The notes: generated from the letters alone by a model not told the origin. Positions 33,132 through 41,513 are shown, counted from the stretch's first letter. The stretch: 64,000 bases of DNA from JAHEEL01 sp963836085 (GCA_963836085.1 CAWIHT010000003.1:44373-108372); one strand, 5' to 3'. Program-made: numbers and translations.

Positions 33132-33986
33132 TCAGGCTGTGCCACTAGTGTCGTCACCCCACCACATCGTCAGCTGCTGGAAGGCAATGACGATGTCGTT
33201 CTTAGCGAAGTCGCGAGTGATCGCGTGACCGACGGCGTCCTTGGCCCGCTCGCTCTCGAGGATCCCGGGGTGGTGCCAGAAGCGGAGCATGAACTCGATC
33301 GAGTGGTCGCCCATCTCGCTGATGAGTGCCTCGGGAACGGGGTCCTCGTGGGTGGTATCGCACGAAACAGCGGCTGCTTCGAGCACGCGTGCCGCGAGAA
33401 CGAGATCGGTCCCGTAGCGGACGCCGATCTTGAACGTGCTTCGGCGGGCACCGAAATCGGTGAGGTTGGTGATCGGCTCGTTGATCAACTCCTTGTTCGG
33501 GATGAAGACACCTTCGCCATCCATGGTCTCGATCCGTACCGTCCGCCCCGTCACTTCCTTCACGATGCCGGTTCCGGCTGTTGTGACGATCTGGTCGCCG
33601 ACGGCGAACATCGGACTGGCTTGGAGCACCAGTCCGGACGCGAAGTTCTCGACGATCCCTCGGCCGGCGAAGAAGACCACGACCCCGATGATGATGATGA
33701 CGATGAGCGCCGGCCCCATATCGACGTTCAGAATCACCAGTGCATAGACGACACCCAAGAGGATGATCACCCATCCTGAGGCACGCGAGATGACCAGGGC
33801 CCCCTCCCTAGAGAGGTTCGGGAACCTGCGCAGGATCGGACGCAACGCACGTCGGACGACTCGGGCGACGAGGAATGCCAGAAGCATGACGCACAGCGCC
33901 CAGACAAAGTCCCACACCGTGAGGCTGTCGGTGTCGATGATGCTCGTCACGGAGTCGGTCGAGGGCAGTTGTTGGAAGAGGGTCAT
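33132..33986 (-). CDS. MscS-type mechanosensitive channel
   Basis: A 284-residue membrane protein with three helices near residues 25-50, 70-90 and 90-120, and a C-terminal cytoplasmic MscS domain. The pore-lining helix contains GVVFFAGRGIVENFASGLVL, and the beta domain has FAVGDQIVTTAGTGIVKEVTGRTVRI. It opens under membrane tension to release solutes during osmotic downshock. Its start overlaps the rnhB stop by 4 nt (ATGA), so both are translated from one mRNA. A YbdG/YnaI-like small type is the closest description. Confidence 0.9.
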   Translation of the reverse strand: MTLFQQLPSTDSVTSIIDTDSLTVWDFVWALCVMLLAFLVARVVRRALRPILRRFPNLSREGALVISRASGWVIILLGVVYALVILNVDMGPALIVIIIIGVVVFFAGRGIVENFASGLVLQASPMFAVGDQIVTTAGTGIVKEVTGRTVRIETMDGEGVFIPNKELINEPITNLTDFGARRSTFKIGVRYGTDLVLAARVLEAAAVSCDTTHEDPVPEALISEMGDHSIEFMLRFWHHPGILESERAKDAVGHAITRDFAKNDIVIAFQQLTMWWGDDTSGTA

Positions 33987-34687
33987 GCGGTTGCTCCTGC
34001 AAAGAGTGGTTGTTGGCCCCCGCTCGCAGTTCTAGCCAGACCGTTCCAGGCAAGATCATCCATGAACGACCAGCTGGTGCGGTGGATCGGCGTCGGTCCG
34101 AATGCGGCGAGAGCGGCTCGGTGTTTGGGACCGGGGTACCCCTTGTTGTGGTCGAAATCGTAGGCGGGATAGTTCTGGGCGAGCGAACGCATCGTCCGGT
34201 CACGCGTCACCTTCGCGAGAATCGAGGCGGCCGCGATCGTGAGCGACGTGGCATCACCGCGCACGATGGTCTGGACCTTCGGCGAACCGACGAAGTCCCA
34301 TTTCCCATCGAGCAGGATCCGATCCGGTTCGATACCGAGTCCATCGAGGGCGCGGTGAGCAGCGAGCCGCTGAGCGGCTGACATGCCGATTCGGTCGCAC
34401 TCTTGCGGCGATGCATGGCCGACGGCCCACGCGGTACACCATGCTGCGATCCGGTCAAAGAGCGCCTCTCGGCGAGATTCACTGAGCATCTTCGAGTCTC
34501 GGATGCCGTTGACCCTACGTTCCTGCGGAATGACGGCGGCGGCCACGGTCAGGGGCCCGGCCCACGAACCGCGCCCGACTTCGTCGAGACCGGCAACGGT
34601 CACCAGTCCCTCGGCCCAGTAGCTCCGTTCAACGCCCAAGCCCGGTGGCGTGGTGCGGCGAGGTCGGCGAAGGCGGCGGGCGCTCAT
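33983..34687 (-). CDS. rnhB: Ribonuclease HII
   Basis: A 234-residue type-2 RNase H that removes ribonucleotides from DNA and RNA-DNA hybrids. The catalytic Asp35/Glu36 lie in AGLDEVGRGSWAGPL; further acidic residues are in ILLDGKWDF and near YDFDHNKGYP. The C-terminal GYPGPKHRAAL motif is also standard. The N-terminus has a 20-residue Arg-rich extension. Start ATG 34687 is leaderless, with TATCCT 6 nt upstream. It is cotranscribed with the MscS gene (4-nt overlap). Confidence 0.95.
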   Translation of the reverse strand: MSARRLRRPRRTTPPGLGVERSYWAEGLVTVAGLDEVGRGSWAGPLTVAAAVIPQERRVNGIRDSKMLSESRREALFDRIAAWCTAWAVGHASPQECDRIGMSAAQRLAAHRALDGLGIEPDRILLDGKWDFVGSPKVQTIVRGDATSLTIAAASILAKVTRDRTMRSLAQNYPAYDFDHNKGYPGPKHRAALAAFGPTPIHRTSWSFMDDLAWNGLARTASGGQQPLFAGATA

Positions 34688-34693
34688 CGGGCG

Positions 34694-34699
34694 AGGATA
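34694..34699 (-). promoter_or_regulatory. -10 box TATCCT of rnhB
   Basis: TATCCT with a 6-nt spacer to the ATG at 34687; leaderless pattern. Confidence 0.55.
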
Positions 34700-34723
34700 A
34701 CCGCAGACCCTCGTTGGTCTCGG

Positions 34724-35275
34724 TCAGTTCGTCCTCGGGTCGTCCGGGTACGTCGCATACCGTGCCACTTCGCCACCCTGGCGTTTCAGCACCCGCCGCC
34801 ACAGCGACGTCGGTACCGGATCGAACGCATCGTCCGCTGACGCCTCGACGAGGACCCACGACCCGATGGCGAGCTCCATCTCGAGTTGCCCCTCTCCCCA
34901 GCCTGCGTACCCGGAGAAGATGCGTGCCTCGTCGATACCTCCCAGCTCGTCGGGAGCACGGGACACGTCCACCAGGCCGACGCCACCGAGAACCGGATGC
35001 CACAGGTCGGACGGTTCCAGGGTCGGTCGGTGTGCCAGCCCAAGGGCCGTCTCTCGCTGAACGGGTCCACCTTCGAAGACGCTCTTTGGAGGGGCGAGAT
35101 GTCCGACCCAGGCCGGAAGGTGATCGACTGCAGGGAGGTCGAGCGGCCGGTCGAGCACAAGACCGACGGCGCCGTCGGGTCCGTGATCGAGGAGCAAGAC
35201 CACGCTGCGATAGAAGTTCGGATCGATGAGCGCGGGCGAGGCCACCAAGAGCAATCCCGCCCGTAGGTCGGTCAT
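34724..35275 (-). CDS. YqgE/AlgH family protein (DUF179)
   Basis: A 183-residue cytosolic protein with the family signature: GLLLVASPALIDPNFYRSVV at residues 7-26, then FEGGPVQRE and FSGYAGWGEGQLEMEL. The fold is conserved but its biochemical role is unknown; AlgH affects alginate production in Pseudomonas. The ATG at 35275 is chosen because it starts exactly at the conserved MTDLRAGLLL. It may have a CAACCT -10 box 6 nt upstream, close to the leaderless consensus. Confidence 0.92.
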   Translation of the reverse strand: MTDLRAGLLLVASPALIDPNFYRSVVLLLDHGPDGAVGLVLDRPLDLPAVDHLPAWVGHLAPPKSVFEGGPVQRETALGLAHRPTLEPSDLWHPVLGGVGLVDVSRAPDELGGIDEARIFSGYAGWGEGQLEMELAIGSWVLVEASADDAFDPVPTSLWRRVLKRQGGEVARYATYPDDPRTN

Positions 35276-35313
35276 GGCCTCAGGTTGGCACGAACCGCGA
35301 TGGTGTGAGCCAT

Positions 35314-35493
35314 TCAGCGGTGTGCAGGGTCCTTGTCCGGAACCAAAGCTCCCCACGAGAGGATCGACACGTGGCCGTCGTCCCACAGGACCTCGACCGT
35401 GTGTCCCTCGACCCGTTGGACCACACCCCTTCTCGGCTCTCGTCCGACCTTCTTGGTGAGGGTCTTGACTCGTTGACCTTTGTGCACGCTCAT
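35314..35493 (-). CDS. DUF1918 small protein
   Basis: A 59-residue beta-rich protein of the DUF1918 type, common in actinobacteria, beginning MSVHKGQRVKTLTKKVGREP and containing GVVQRVEGHTVEVLWDDGH. These resemble KOW/SH3-like folds; function unknown. The ATG at 35493 has GGAGG about 9 nt upstream. It is shorter than many ORF callers accept and lies 38 nt before the AlgH gene. Confidence 0.75.
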   Translation of the reverse strand: MSVHKGQRVKTLTKKVGREPRRGVVQRVEGHTVEVLWDDGHVSILSWGALVPDKDPAHR

Positions 35494-35621
35494 CGTGGCG
35501 ACCTCCATCGAGTGCTGTAGCGATCCTACGCGATCGCACCAGCACGTGGGAGGGTCCTTGGCCTCTCCTTGCGTGGGATCCCTTCGATCCACCGCGCTAT
35601 CGTCGAGAGCAGGAGGTACCC

Positions 35622-36249
35622 ATGAGACTTTGGAGCAAAGACTTCTCCGACGGCGACCCGATCCCTGGCGACTTCGCTTTCTGCCTTCCCGACCCCGAGG
35701 CCCATGCGGTCTTCGCCCCCAACCGGAACCCACACCTCGCCTGGTCGGGTATCCCCGATGGTGCGAGGAGCCTGGCCATCATCGTCCACGATCGCGATGT
35801 CCCAACCCGGCCCGACGACGTGAACCAGCAGGGCCGGGAGGTCCCTCCCGATTTGCCGCGGGCTGACTTCTTCCATTGGGTGCTGATCGATCTTGCCCCG
35901 GACGTCACCGAGATTGCAGCGGGCGCCTTCTCGGATGGCGTCGTCGCACACGGAAAGGGCGACGCCGGACGGACCTCTGGGCACCCGGCAGGGCATCAAC
36001 GACTACACATCATGGTTCGCAGGTGACGCAGGGATGGAGGGCGACTACGTCGGCTATGACGGACCATGTCCGCCGTGGAACGACAGCTTGATCCATCACT
36101 ACGAGTTCACACTGTTCGCGCTCGACATCGACACACTCGACGTGCCGGAGCGTTTCACAGGCTCGCACGCGCGTGCCGCCATAGCAGGCCACGTCCTCGA
36201 AACCGCGTCCTTCACGGGCACCTACACCTTGAATCGGCGACTCCTCTAG
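35622..36249 (+). pseudogene. YbhB/YbcL (Raf-kinase-inhibitor-like) gene with a frameshift
   Basis: The first frame (35622-36026) encodes MRLWSKDFSDGDPIPGDFAF through LAPDVTEIAAGAFSDGVV, the front two thirds of a PEBP-family protein. The second frame (up to 36249) gives GTRQGINDYTSWFAGD, GYDGPCPPWND and TGTYTLNRRLL, the remaining third. The break coincides with a tandem GGACGGAC at 35966-35973; removing one GGAC joins both parts into a 207-residue protein of normal length. It is either a recent inactivating duplication or a sequencing error. The ATG has an AGGAGG Shine-Dalgarno. Confidence 0.9.
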
Positions 36250-36281
36250 ACACTTCGTGCCCGATGGGTCCCGTCGTCGTG

Positions 36282-36287
36282 TATGTT
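36282..36287 (+). promoter_or_regulatory. -10 box TATGTT of the GNAT-like gene
   Basis: TATGTT with a 7-nt spacer (CGGCCCC) to the ATG at 36295; leaderless pattern. It decides between ATG 36283 and 36295. Confidence 0.55.
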
Positions 36288-36294
36288 CGGCCCC

Positions 36295-36786
36295 ATGGAC
36301 GTGCGGCTGGCCAGGTATGAGGATCTCGGAGCCATCGAAGACGTCGCGTTCTGGGCGTGTTCGGAGGCCATCGGTGAGATGGTTCCCGGAGACGTCGTCG
36401 CCTCGGAGATGCGGAGCCGATTCAGGAGGTCCGTCCTGTCGGAACACCTCCTCACCCAGCGTCTCCTCATAGGGGTCAATACCGCCGGCCTGATTGAACT
36501 CGTCGCGCTCGTGGACGATCTGCCCGACCACACCAGCCTCACAACGGTCGTGGCGCCGATCCATCCTTCCCAACAACCGGACGGCGCACCGCTGGTATCC
36601 GCGCTGCGATCGATGGGTTGGGTCGGACCCCTCTCTTCAAGCGTTGCCCTGGGCAACACCGGCCATGAGCAGTTCCACGAAGCCGCAGGCTTCGTCCCTG
36701 GGGATGTGATCGTCGACCACATCCAGGGCCACGACGTGTTCCGTCGCGAATGGTGGCTCGAACCGGCCTTGTCTGCTGCCGGGTAG
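36295..36786 (+). CDS. GNAT-like acetyltransferase domain protein
   Basis: A 163-residue protein with the first strand MDVRLARYEDL, a late motif ALGNTGHEQFHEAAGFVPGD resembling the C-terminal part of GNAT folds (NxxAxxFYExxGF), and LIGVNTAGLIELVALVD in the centre. The acetyl-CoA R/Q-x-x-G-x-G/A loop is not clear, so function is uncertain. The start is decided by the leaderless promoter. It lies 10 nt before the adenosine deaminase gene, which nevertheless has its own -10 box within this gene. Confidence 0.55.
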   Translation: MDVRLARYEDLGAIEDVAFWACSEAIGEMVPGDVVASEMRSRFRRSVLSEHLLTQRLLIGVNTAGLIELVALVDDLPDHTSLTTVVAPIHPSQQPDGAPLVSALRSMGWVGPLSSSVALGNTGHEQFHEAAGFVPGDVIVDHIQGHDVFRREWWLEPALSAAG

Positions 36787-36789
36787 GCT
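36784..36789 (+). promoter_or_regulatory. -10 box TAGGCT of the adenosine deaminase gene
   Basis: TAGGCT with a 7-nt spacer to the ATG at 36797; leaderless pattern, located across the stop codon (36784-36786) of the preceding gene. Confidence 0.5.
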
Positions 36790-36796
36790 CAGCGCC

Positions 36797-37873
36797 ATGG
36801 ACTATCGAGCACTCCCCAAGGCCGTTCTGCACGACCACCTCGACGGCGGCGTTCGCGTTCCCACCATCCTCGAACTCGCCGACGAGTATGGCTACGCCGA
36901 CCTCCCGGCCGCTACCGAGGAGGATCTCGCCGTATGGTTCCACCAGGGTCGGTCTGGATCCCTCGAGCGCTACCTCGAGGCGTTTGAGCACACGATTGCC
37001 GTGATGTGCAGCGAGGACGCGATTCGCCGCGTGGCCTTTGAGACCGGAGTCGACCTGGCAGCCGATGGCGTTGTGTATGCAGAGGTTCGTTTCGGCCCAA
37101 GCCTGCACACGGTCCACGGCCTCCGCCGCGAAGCCGTGATCGAAGCGGTGCTCGATGGCTTCGCTGCAGCCCAACGTGAGACCGGGATCGTGCTCTACGG
37201 CATCACCTGTGCGCTTCGCCATGACACGGACTCCGAGGAGGTCGTGCGAGCGGCGATCCCCTATCTCAACCAGGGCATCGTCGCGTTCGATCTTGCTGGA
37301 CCAGAGGCCGGCTTCCCTGCCGACAGCCATCTCGCAGCCTGCCGCCTGGCACGCGACGCCGGCCTCGGTCTCACGATCCACGCCGGCGAAGCCGATACCG
37401 CCGATTCCATCTGGCGCGCGGTCGCGCGCTGCGGTGCGACTCGGGTCGGCCACGGCGTTCGGATCGCCGACGAGACCAACTTCGACGGCACGCGCATCAC
37501 CGAACTCGCCCCACTCGCTCGACGCATCCGCGACCACCGCATCCCGCTCGAGGTCGCAATGACGTCGAATCTGCACACATCGGCCTTTGCTTCGGCAGCC
37601 GAGCACCCGTTCGGCGCGCTCTATCGAAGTGGCTTCAACGTCTCGATCAATACCGACAATCGGTTGATGAGCGGGATCACGATGACCGATGAGTATCGGC
37701 TCGCCGCAACAACCTTCGACCTCGGCGCCGACGACCTGTCGGTGATCACGGCTGACGCTATCGAAGCGGGCTTCGGCGACTGGCCGACGAGAAAACGACT
37801 GATCGAAGAAGTGGTTGTTCCTGCCTACGCCAGCGCGGAATCCAGCCAGGCGGCGACCTCGGAGAGCACCTGA
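36797..37873 (+). CDS. add: Adenosine deaminase
   Basis: A 358-residue TIM-barrel zinc amidohydrolase that deaminates adenosine/deoxyadenosine to inosine. Zinc and catalytic residues appear as His12 and His14 in LHDHLDGG, His195 and Glu198 in HAGEAD, and the aspartate pair near SINTDNRLMSG (about residue 286). It belongs to purine salvage, fitting the hpt gene in this window. Its last 49 nt overlap the 3' end of the convergent lipase-like gene. Confidence 0.94.
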   Translation: MDYRALPKAVLHDHLDGGVRVPTILELADEYGYADLPAATEEDLAVWFHQGRSGSLERYLEAFEHTIAVMCSEDAIRRVAFETGVDLAADGVVYAEVRFGPSLHTVHGLRREAVIEAVLDGFAAAQRETGIVLYGITCALRHDTDSEEVVRAAIPYLNQGIVAFDLAGPEAGFPADSHLAACRLARDAGLGLTIHAGEADTADSIWRAVARCGATRVGHGVRIADETNFDGTRITELAPLARRIRDHRIPLEVAMTSNLHTSAFASAAEHPFGALYRSGFNVSINTDNRLMSGITMTDEYRLAATTFDLGADDLSVITADAIEAGFGDWPTRKRLIEEVVVPAYASAESSQAATSEST

Positions 37874-38643
37874 GCCTGTTCGGGTTCGTTGTGCACCTCG
37901 TGGCGGAGGCCCGGATACACCTTGCGTTCCACGCCATCGACTGATGCCAGCGCTGCAGACGCAGACGGCGGAACGAGAGAGTCATCCGCTCCATGGATCA
38001 CGAGCGTTGGCGTATCGATCGTTTCGATCTTCGAGCCGATGCGGTCCTGGGCATTGAACATCTCGAGGCCGAGCCTCGTCGTCGCCTTCGGGTAGACCAG
38101 TGGGTCGGCGAAGTAGACCTCCCCGACGGTCTCGTCCCTTGAGAGCTGTTCGCCGTCGATCGGGTTCGACATCGCCACCTTCGGAGCAATGCGTCCGAGC
38201 ACCTGTGCCGCGGCCCGGAGCACTCCTGGCACGTCGGCATTGAGCGCCGGCGCCGAGACCACCGCCGCATCGGGATGCGGGCGATCTTCAGAGAGGTAGT
38301 ACGTCGAGATCAAGCCACCGAGCGAGTGCCCGTACAGCACCCACGGAAGATCGGTCCGCACGAGCCCAGAGTCGACGATGCCCTCGAGATCGTCGACGTA
38401 GTCGTTGAAGGATCCCACATGGCCCTTCGTCCCCCCTGACTGTCCATGTCCCCGGAGATCGAAGGCCGAGACCTCATATCCGCGGTCGGCAAAGAACCGT
38501 GCGACGTGGTCCCAACGACCCGAGTGCTCGGCGAGACCATGCACAATGAGCATCCCTCGCGTGGGCGCTCCGTCGCCGGTCCAGGTACGCGTGAGCAGGT
38601 CGAGGCCGTCCTCCGTTGTGAACGTGCCGGTCGTGTCATCCAT
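37825..38643 (-). CDS. Monoacylglycerol lipase-like alpha/beta hydrolase
   Basis: A 272-residue serine hydrolase: oxyanion loop IVHGLAEHSGRW, nucleophile elbow GHSLGG, acid near HGADDSLVPP and catalytic His in GLRHEVHNE. HSGR-W and RGHGQSGG are typical of the monoglyceride lipase/lysophospholipase subgroup. The start at 38643 has GAGAGGAG at 7 nt and overlaps the ppgK stop by 8 nt, so it is translated with ppgK. A longer frame upstream is not supported. It overlaps the adenosine deaminase gene tail-to-tail by 49 nt. Confidence 0.9.
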   Translation of the reverse strand: MDDTTGTFTTEDGLDLLTRTWTGDGAPTRGMLIVHGLAEHSGRWDHVARFFADRGYEVSAFDLRGHGQSGGTKGHVGSFNDYVDDLEGIVDSGLVRTDLPWVLYGHSLGGLISTYYLSEDRPHPDAAVVSAPALNADVPGVLRAAAQVLGRIAPKVAMSNPIDGEQLSRDETVGEVYFADPLVYPKATTRLGLEMFNAQDRIGSKIETIDTPTLVIHGADDSLVPPSASAALASVDGVERKVYPGLRHEVHNEPEQAQVLSEVAAWLDSALA

Positions 38644-39382
38644 TCGTGACTCCTCTCGATGCAGCGAGGGCAGCGCCAACGATGCCCGCCTGATTCCTGA
38701 GTGTGGCGGGCACGATCCGCGCCCGGGTGGTGAAGAAGTGGGAGTAGGTCTCGAATCGTTTCGAGATGCCACCTCCGAAGACGAACAGATCCGGCCAGAA
38801 GAGGTCCTCGATGTAGTCCAAGACTTCATCGACTCGCTGCGCCCACCAATCGATCTCGAGCTCACCCCGCTTCACGAGACGTCCAGCGGCGTACGTCTCG
38901 GCATGTTCGCCTTTGAACTGGAGGTGGCCGAGTTCGGTGTTGGGGATCAGCTGCCCCTGATAGAGGTAGGCGCTGCCGATGCCGGTGCCGAAGGTGAGCA
39001 GGATCACGACGCCCGGTTCACCCTTCGCCGCACCGTAGGTGACTTCCGCGAGACCGGCGGCGTCCGCGTCGTTCAGGACCGTCACCGGCATGCCGAGCCG
39101 GTTCTCAAGCATCTCGCCGACGTTGACACCGAGCCAGCCGTCGTCGATGTTCGCCGCCGTTTCAACAACGCCGTTGATGACGACACTCGGAACGGTCACG
39201 CCGACCGGCCCCGACCAGTCATGAGCTGCGACGATCTCGACGATCGCGTCAGCTACGGCATCCGGGGTCGAAGGTTTCGGCGTCGGGATCCTCGTCCGCT
39301 CGCCCACGAGCACTCCAGTCGTGAGGTCAACCGGAGCCCCCTTCACGCCAGAACCGCCAACGTCAACACCGAACACCTGCAC
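38636..39382 (-). CDS. ppgK: Polyphosphate glucokinase (ROK family)
   Basis: A 248-residue sugar kinase of the ROK type. The N-terminal GVDVGGSGVKGAPVDLTTG and LLTFGTGIGSAYL match polyphosphate/ATP-glucokinases, which use polyphosphate in preference to ATP in actinobacteria. LNDADAAGLAEV contains the catalytic aspartate. ROK proteins with a zinc CxCGxxGC motif differ; this one lacks it, as PpgK does. The start lies 2 nt after the stop of the hypothetical gene upstream. It belongs to the gcvT-hyp-ppgK-lipase operon. Confidence 0.92.
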   Translation of the reverse strand: MQVFGVDVGGSGVKGAPVDLTTGVLVGERTRIPTPKPSTPDAVADAIVEIVAAHDWSGPVGVTVPSVVINGVVETAANIDDGWLGVNVGEMLENRLGMPVTVLNDADAAGLAEVTYGAAKGEPGVVILLTFGTGIGSAYLYQGQLIPNTELGHLQFKGEHAETYAAGRLVKRGELEIDWWAQRVDEVLDYIEDLFWPDLFVFGGGISKRFETYSHFFTTRARIVPATLRNQAGIVGAALAASRGVTNG

Positions 39383-39384
39383 GT

Positions 39385-39969
39385 CTACGCCTCCTGGCTG
39401 ATGGTCTCCTCGACGCTCGCAGCATATCGGCTGAGTTCTGCGCCGCGTGCATCTGGTGGCAGTTCGATCCGGATTCCACCGGGGAGCTCGGGATAGCGCC
39501 TTCCCAGAAGCTTCACGCCGGGGATCTCGCCCGCGATCTCATTCACCCGCGGCACCAGCAACGTGAGGATCGGGCTCTGCGGCCGTATCGCGATCTGCAC
39601 ACCGGCCAATTGGCGCAGGCGCTTCGCCAGTAGCCGTCCGCTCTCGAGCAACTCGGCCGCCAGGTGAGGCTCGGCAGATGGGTCGAGGCCGACGGACCGG
39701 GCATTCTCGGGCAGGATCCGAAGTCGAGTCCAGCGGCCGGTGACGTACACCGCGTTCGCAACCTGCTGGTCCTCGAACACTCCGAAGTAGTTGGGGAATC
39801 CGACGACCACGGTGCTGACGAAATCCTCGGGGACCACGACCCGACCGCGAACGAACGGCAACTGCTGCGAACCCGGCAGAGCACGGAGTGAATCCTGGAG
39901 TCCCGGGGCCAGCGCTCGCGAGTACCCGAAGGGACCGTCCAGGAGTCCGGCAATCGCCTCCGCCGTCAT
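39385..39969 (-). CDS. Unassigned 194-residue protein of the gcvT-ppgK operon
   Basis: The start overlaps the gcvT stop by 4 nt, and ppgK follows after 2 nt, so this is a real translated gene. Residues 50-70 (FVSTVVVGFPNYFGVFED) resemble the PNFFG segment of glycine decarboxylase P-protein. The C-terminal half (about 105-194, LLESGRLLAKRLRQLAG to GGIRIELPPDA) resembles the small domain of PLP fold-type-I enzymes. No PLP lysine is visible, and the length is less than half of such an enzyme. It could be a reduced relative or an unrelated small-domain protein. Confidence 0.5.
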   Translation of the reverse strand: MTAEAIAGLLDGPFGYSRALAPGLQDSLRALPGSQQLPFVRGRVVVPEDFVSTVVVGFPNYFGVFEDQQVANAVYVTGRWTRLRILPENARSVGLDPSAEPHLAAELLESGRLLAKRLRQLAGVQIAIRPQSPILTLLVPRVNEIAGEIPGVKLLGRRYPELPGGIRIELPPDARGAELSRYAASVEETISQEA

Positions 39970-41015
39970 TGGGAGATGAACGGCAGCGTCTCAACCGTCG
40001 CCGGTACCCACTCGCCGCGGATCTCGATCTCCGCGTCGGGTGTGCCCTCGACCGGCGGCGAGAGATACGCGAGTGCTACACCGTGTCCGAGGGTCGGACT
40101 GAAGTTGCCGCTCGTCACTTGCCCGGAGGAACCGCCTGATCGGACGCCGTATCCGTGGCGCGGGATGGCGCGCCCAGCGGTCGCGAGCGCAACCATTGAT
40201 CGGTTGATGCCTTGCCGACGTTGCGCGACGAGCGCATCGCGTCCGACGAAGTCGTGGTCCCAGGCGACCACCCATCCGAAGCCCGCCTCGAGCGGTGTGG
40301 TGTCCTCATCGAGGTCCTGGCCCCACAGCGGGTAGCCCATCTCCAGGCGCAGCGTGTCGCGGGCTCCCAGGCCGCACGGCACCGCACCTGCTTCTGCCAG
40401 GTCACGCATCAACTCCGGACCGACCCCGGCAGGCACCGCGATCTCGGCGCCTCGCTCTCCGGTGTAGCCGGTCCCCGCTGCGATACACCACGAACCCCGG
40501 TACTCCCCGGCTGCGACTCTGAAGCGACCAGGCATGGAACCGATGACTCCCTCCACGATGTTCGGCGATTCAGGACCTTGCACGGCCACGAGCGCCGTAT
40601 CGTCACGCAGTGGTCGCACCTCGGTTCCGGCACCAGCATCGGCGGTGAAACGGCCGAGGATGTCGTCGAAATTGGTCCCGTTCGGCATCACCCAGTAGCG
40701 GGCATCGCCGAGCCTCCAGACGATGACATCATCGACCACGCCGCCACGGTCGTTCAAAGCCATGCTGTATTGCGCGCGGCCCGCTCCGATCCTGCCGATA
40801 TCGTTGCAGAGCTGACGGCGTACGAGTTCCGTCGCCCCGGCGCCGTCGACGAGGAATCGTCCAAGGTGGGAGACGTCGAAGACGCCTACGCCGGAGCGGA
40901 CGGTGTTGTGCTCGGCGATGATCCCGTCGTATTGCAGGGGCATCGTCCATCCACCGAAGTCGGTGAATCGGGCGCCGTACTCGGTGTGCAGATCATGCAG
41001 GGGTGATTGAGCCAC
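39966..41015 (-). CDS. gcvT: Glycine cleavage system T protein (aminomethyltransferase)
   Basis: A 349-residue tetrahydrofolate-dependent aminomethyltransferase of the GcvT fold, releasing ammonia from the aminomethyl group carried on GcvH. MAQSPLHDLHTEYGARFTDFGGWTMPLQY and GVFDVSHLGRFLVDG are the characteristic start; GYTGERGAEIAVP and LEMGYPLWGQDLDEDTTPLEAG confirm the folate-binding half. The start is GTG with AGGAGAG about 5 nt upstream and a TAGCCT -10 box further out, so this gene has a short leader. No gcvP gene lies in the window; gcvH is 4.6 kb upstream. Confidence 0.95.
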   Translation of the reverse strand: MAQSPLHDLHTEYGARFTDFGGWTMPLQYDGIIAEHNTVRSGVGVFDVSHLGRFLVDGAGATELVRRQLCNDIGRIGAGRAQYSMALNDRGGVVDDVIVWRLGDARYWVMPNGTNFDDILGRFTADAGAGTEVRPLRDDTALVAVQGPESPNIVEGVIGSMPGRFRVAAGEYRGSWCIAAGTGYTGERGAEIAVPAGVGPELMRDLAEAGAVPCGLGARDTLRLEMGYPLWGQDLDEDTTPLEAGFGWVVAWDHDFVGRDALVAQRRQGINRSMVALATAGRAIPRHGYGVRSGGSSGQVTSGNFSPTLGHGVALAYLSPPVEGTPDAEIEIRGEWVPATVETLPFISQ

Positions 41016-41111
41016 GGTTCTCTCCTGGTCGGCACCGGCGACCCCAGGCTAGCGGGAGCACCAAGGCGCACACGCGTGGCGAGGCCGGCCCGACGATCGC
41101 CCGAGACCCCG

Positions 41112-41513
41112 TCAGACGGCCGCAGCGTGCAACGAGAGGTTGGTCACCGCTGGCGGACCCGGGATGCGGGTTGGCGCAACCGGCAGGGCGACGTCCTCCG
41201 GCTCCTCGAGTCCGTACTTGACCAGCAGGTTGTGGAAGTCGCGCTGGTAGAAGATCTTGCACCGCACGTCCGGATAGAGCTCTCGCAGGCGCCGAATCTT
41301 CCGATTCTTCTTGGTGACGAGTTTCTGGTTCATCGTTGTGATCTCGATGTAGAGGTCGTCGCCCGGCAAGTAGAAGTCCGGTCGGAATTGCATGGTCGGA
41401 TCGCCGACCTCATTCCAGGCAATTGGGAACGCTCGCGGCTCGTACTCCCAGACCACGTCATAGAAGTCCAGAAGCCGCGCGAACTCCCGCTCGCTTGAAT
41501 GGGCGAAGACCAC
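41112..41513 (-). CDS. Putative PD-(D/E)xK-fold nuclease-like protein
   Basis: A 133-residue protein with an N-terminal helix (SEREFARLLDFYDV) and WEYEPRAFPI, then Pro45-Asp46-Phe47 (FRPDFYLPGD) and Glu57 in YIEITTMNQKLVTKK. The PD...E pattern resembles TnsA/VRR-type restriction folds, but the usual lysine two positions after Glu is Thr59; Lys64 or Lys68 could substitute. It is conserved-looking and sits between gcvT and the MerR gene. Start GTG 41513 is the only good choice, and no Shine-Dalgarno is visible. Function unknown. Confidence 0.6.
   Translation of the reverse strand: MVFAHSSEREFARLLDFYDVVWEYEPRAFPIAWNEVGDPTMQFRPDFYLPGDDLYIEITTMNQKLVTKKNRKIRRLRELYPDVRCKIFYQRDFHNLLVKYGLEEPEDVALPVAPTRIPGPPAVTNLSLHAAAV

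Noticed and set aside
41112..41513. Restriction-modification or defence gene.
   Set aside because: No methylase, specificity subunit or mobile-element context; it sits in a conserved metabolic/regulatory neighbourhood.
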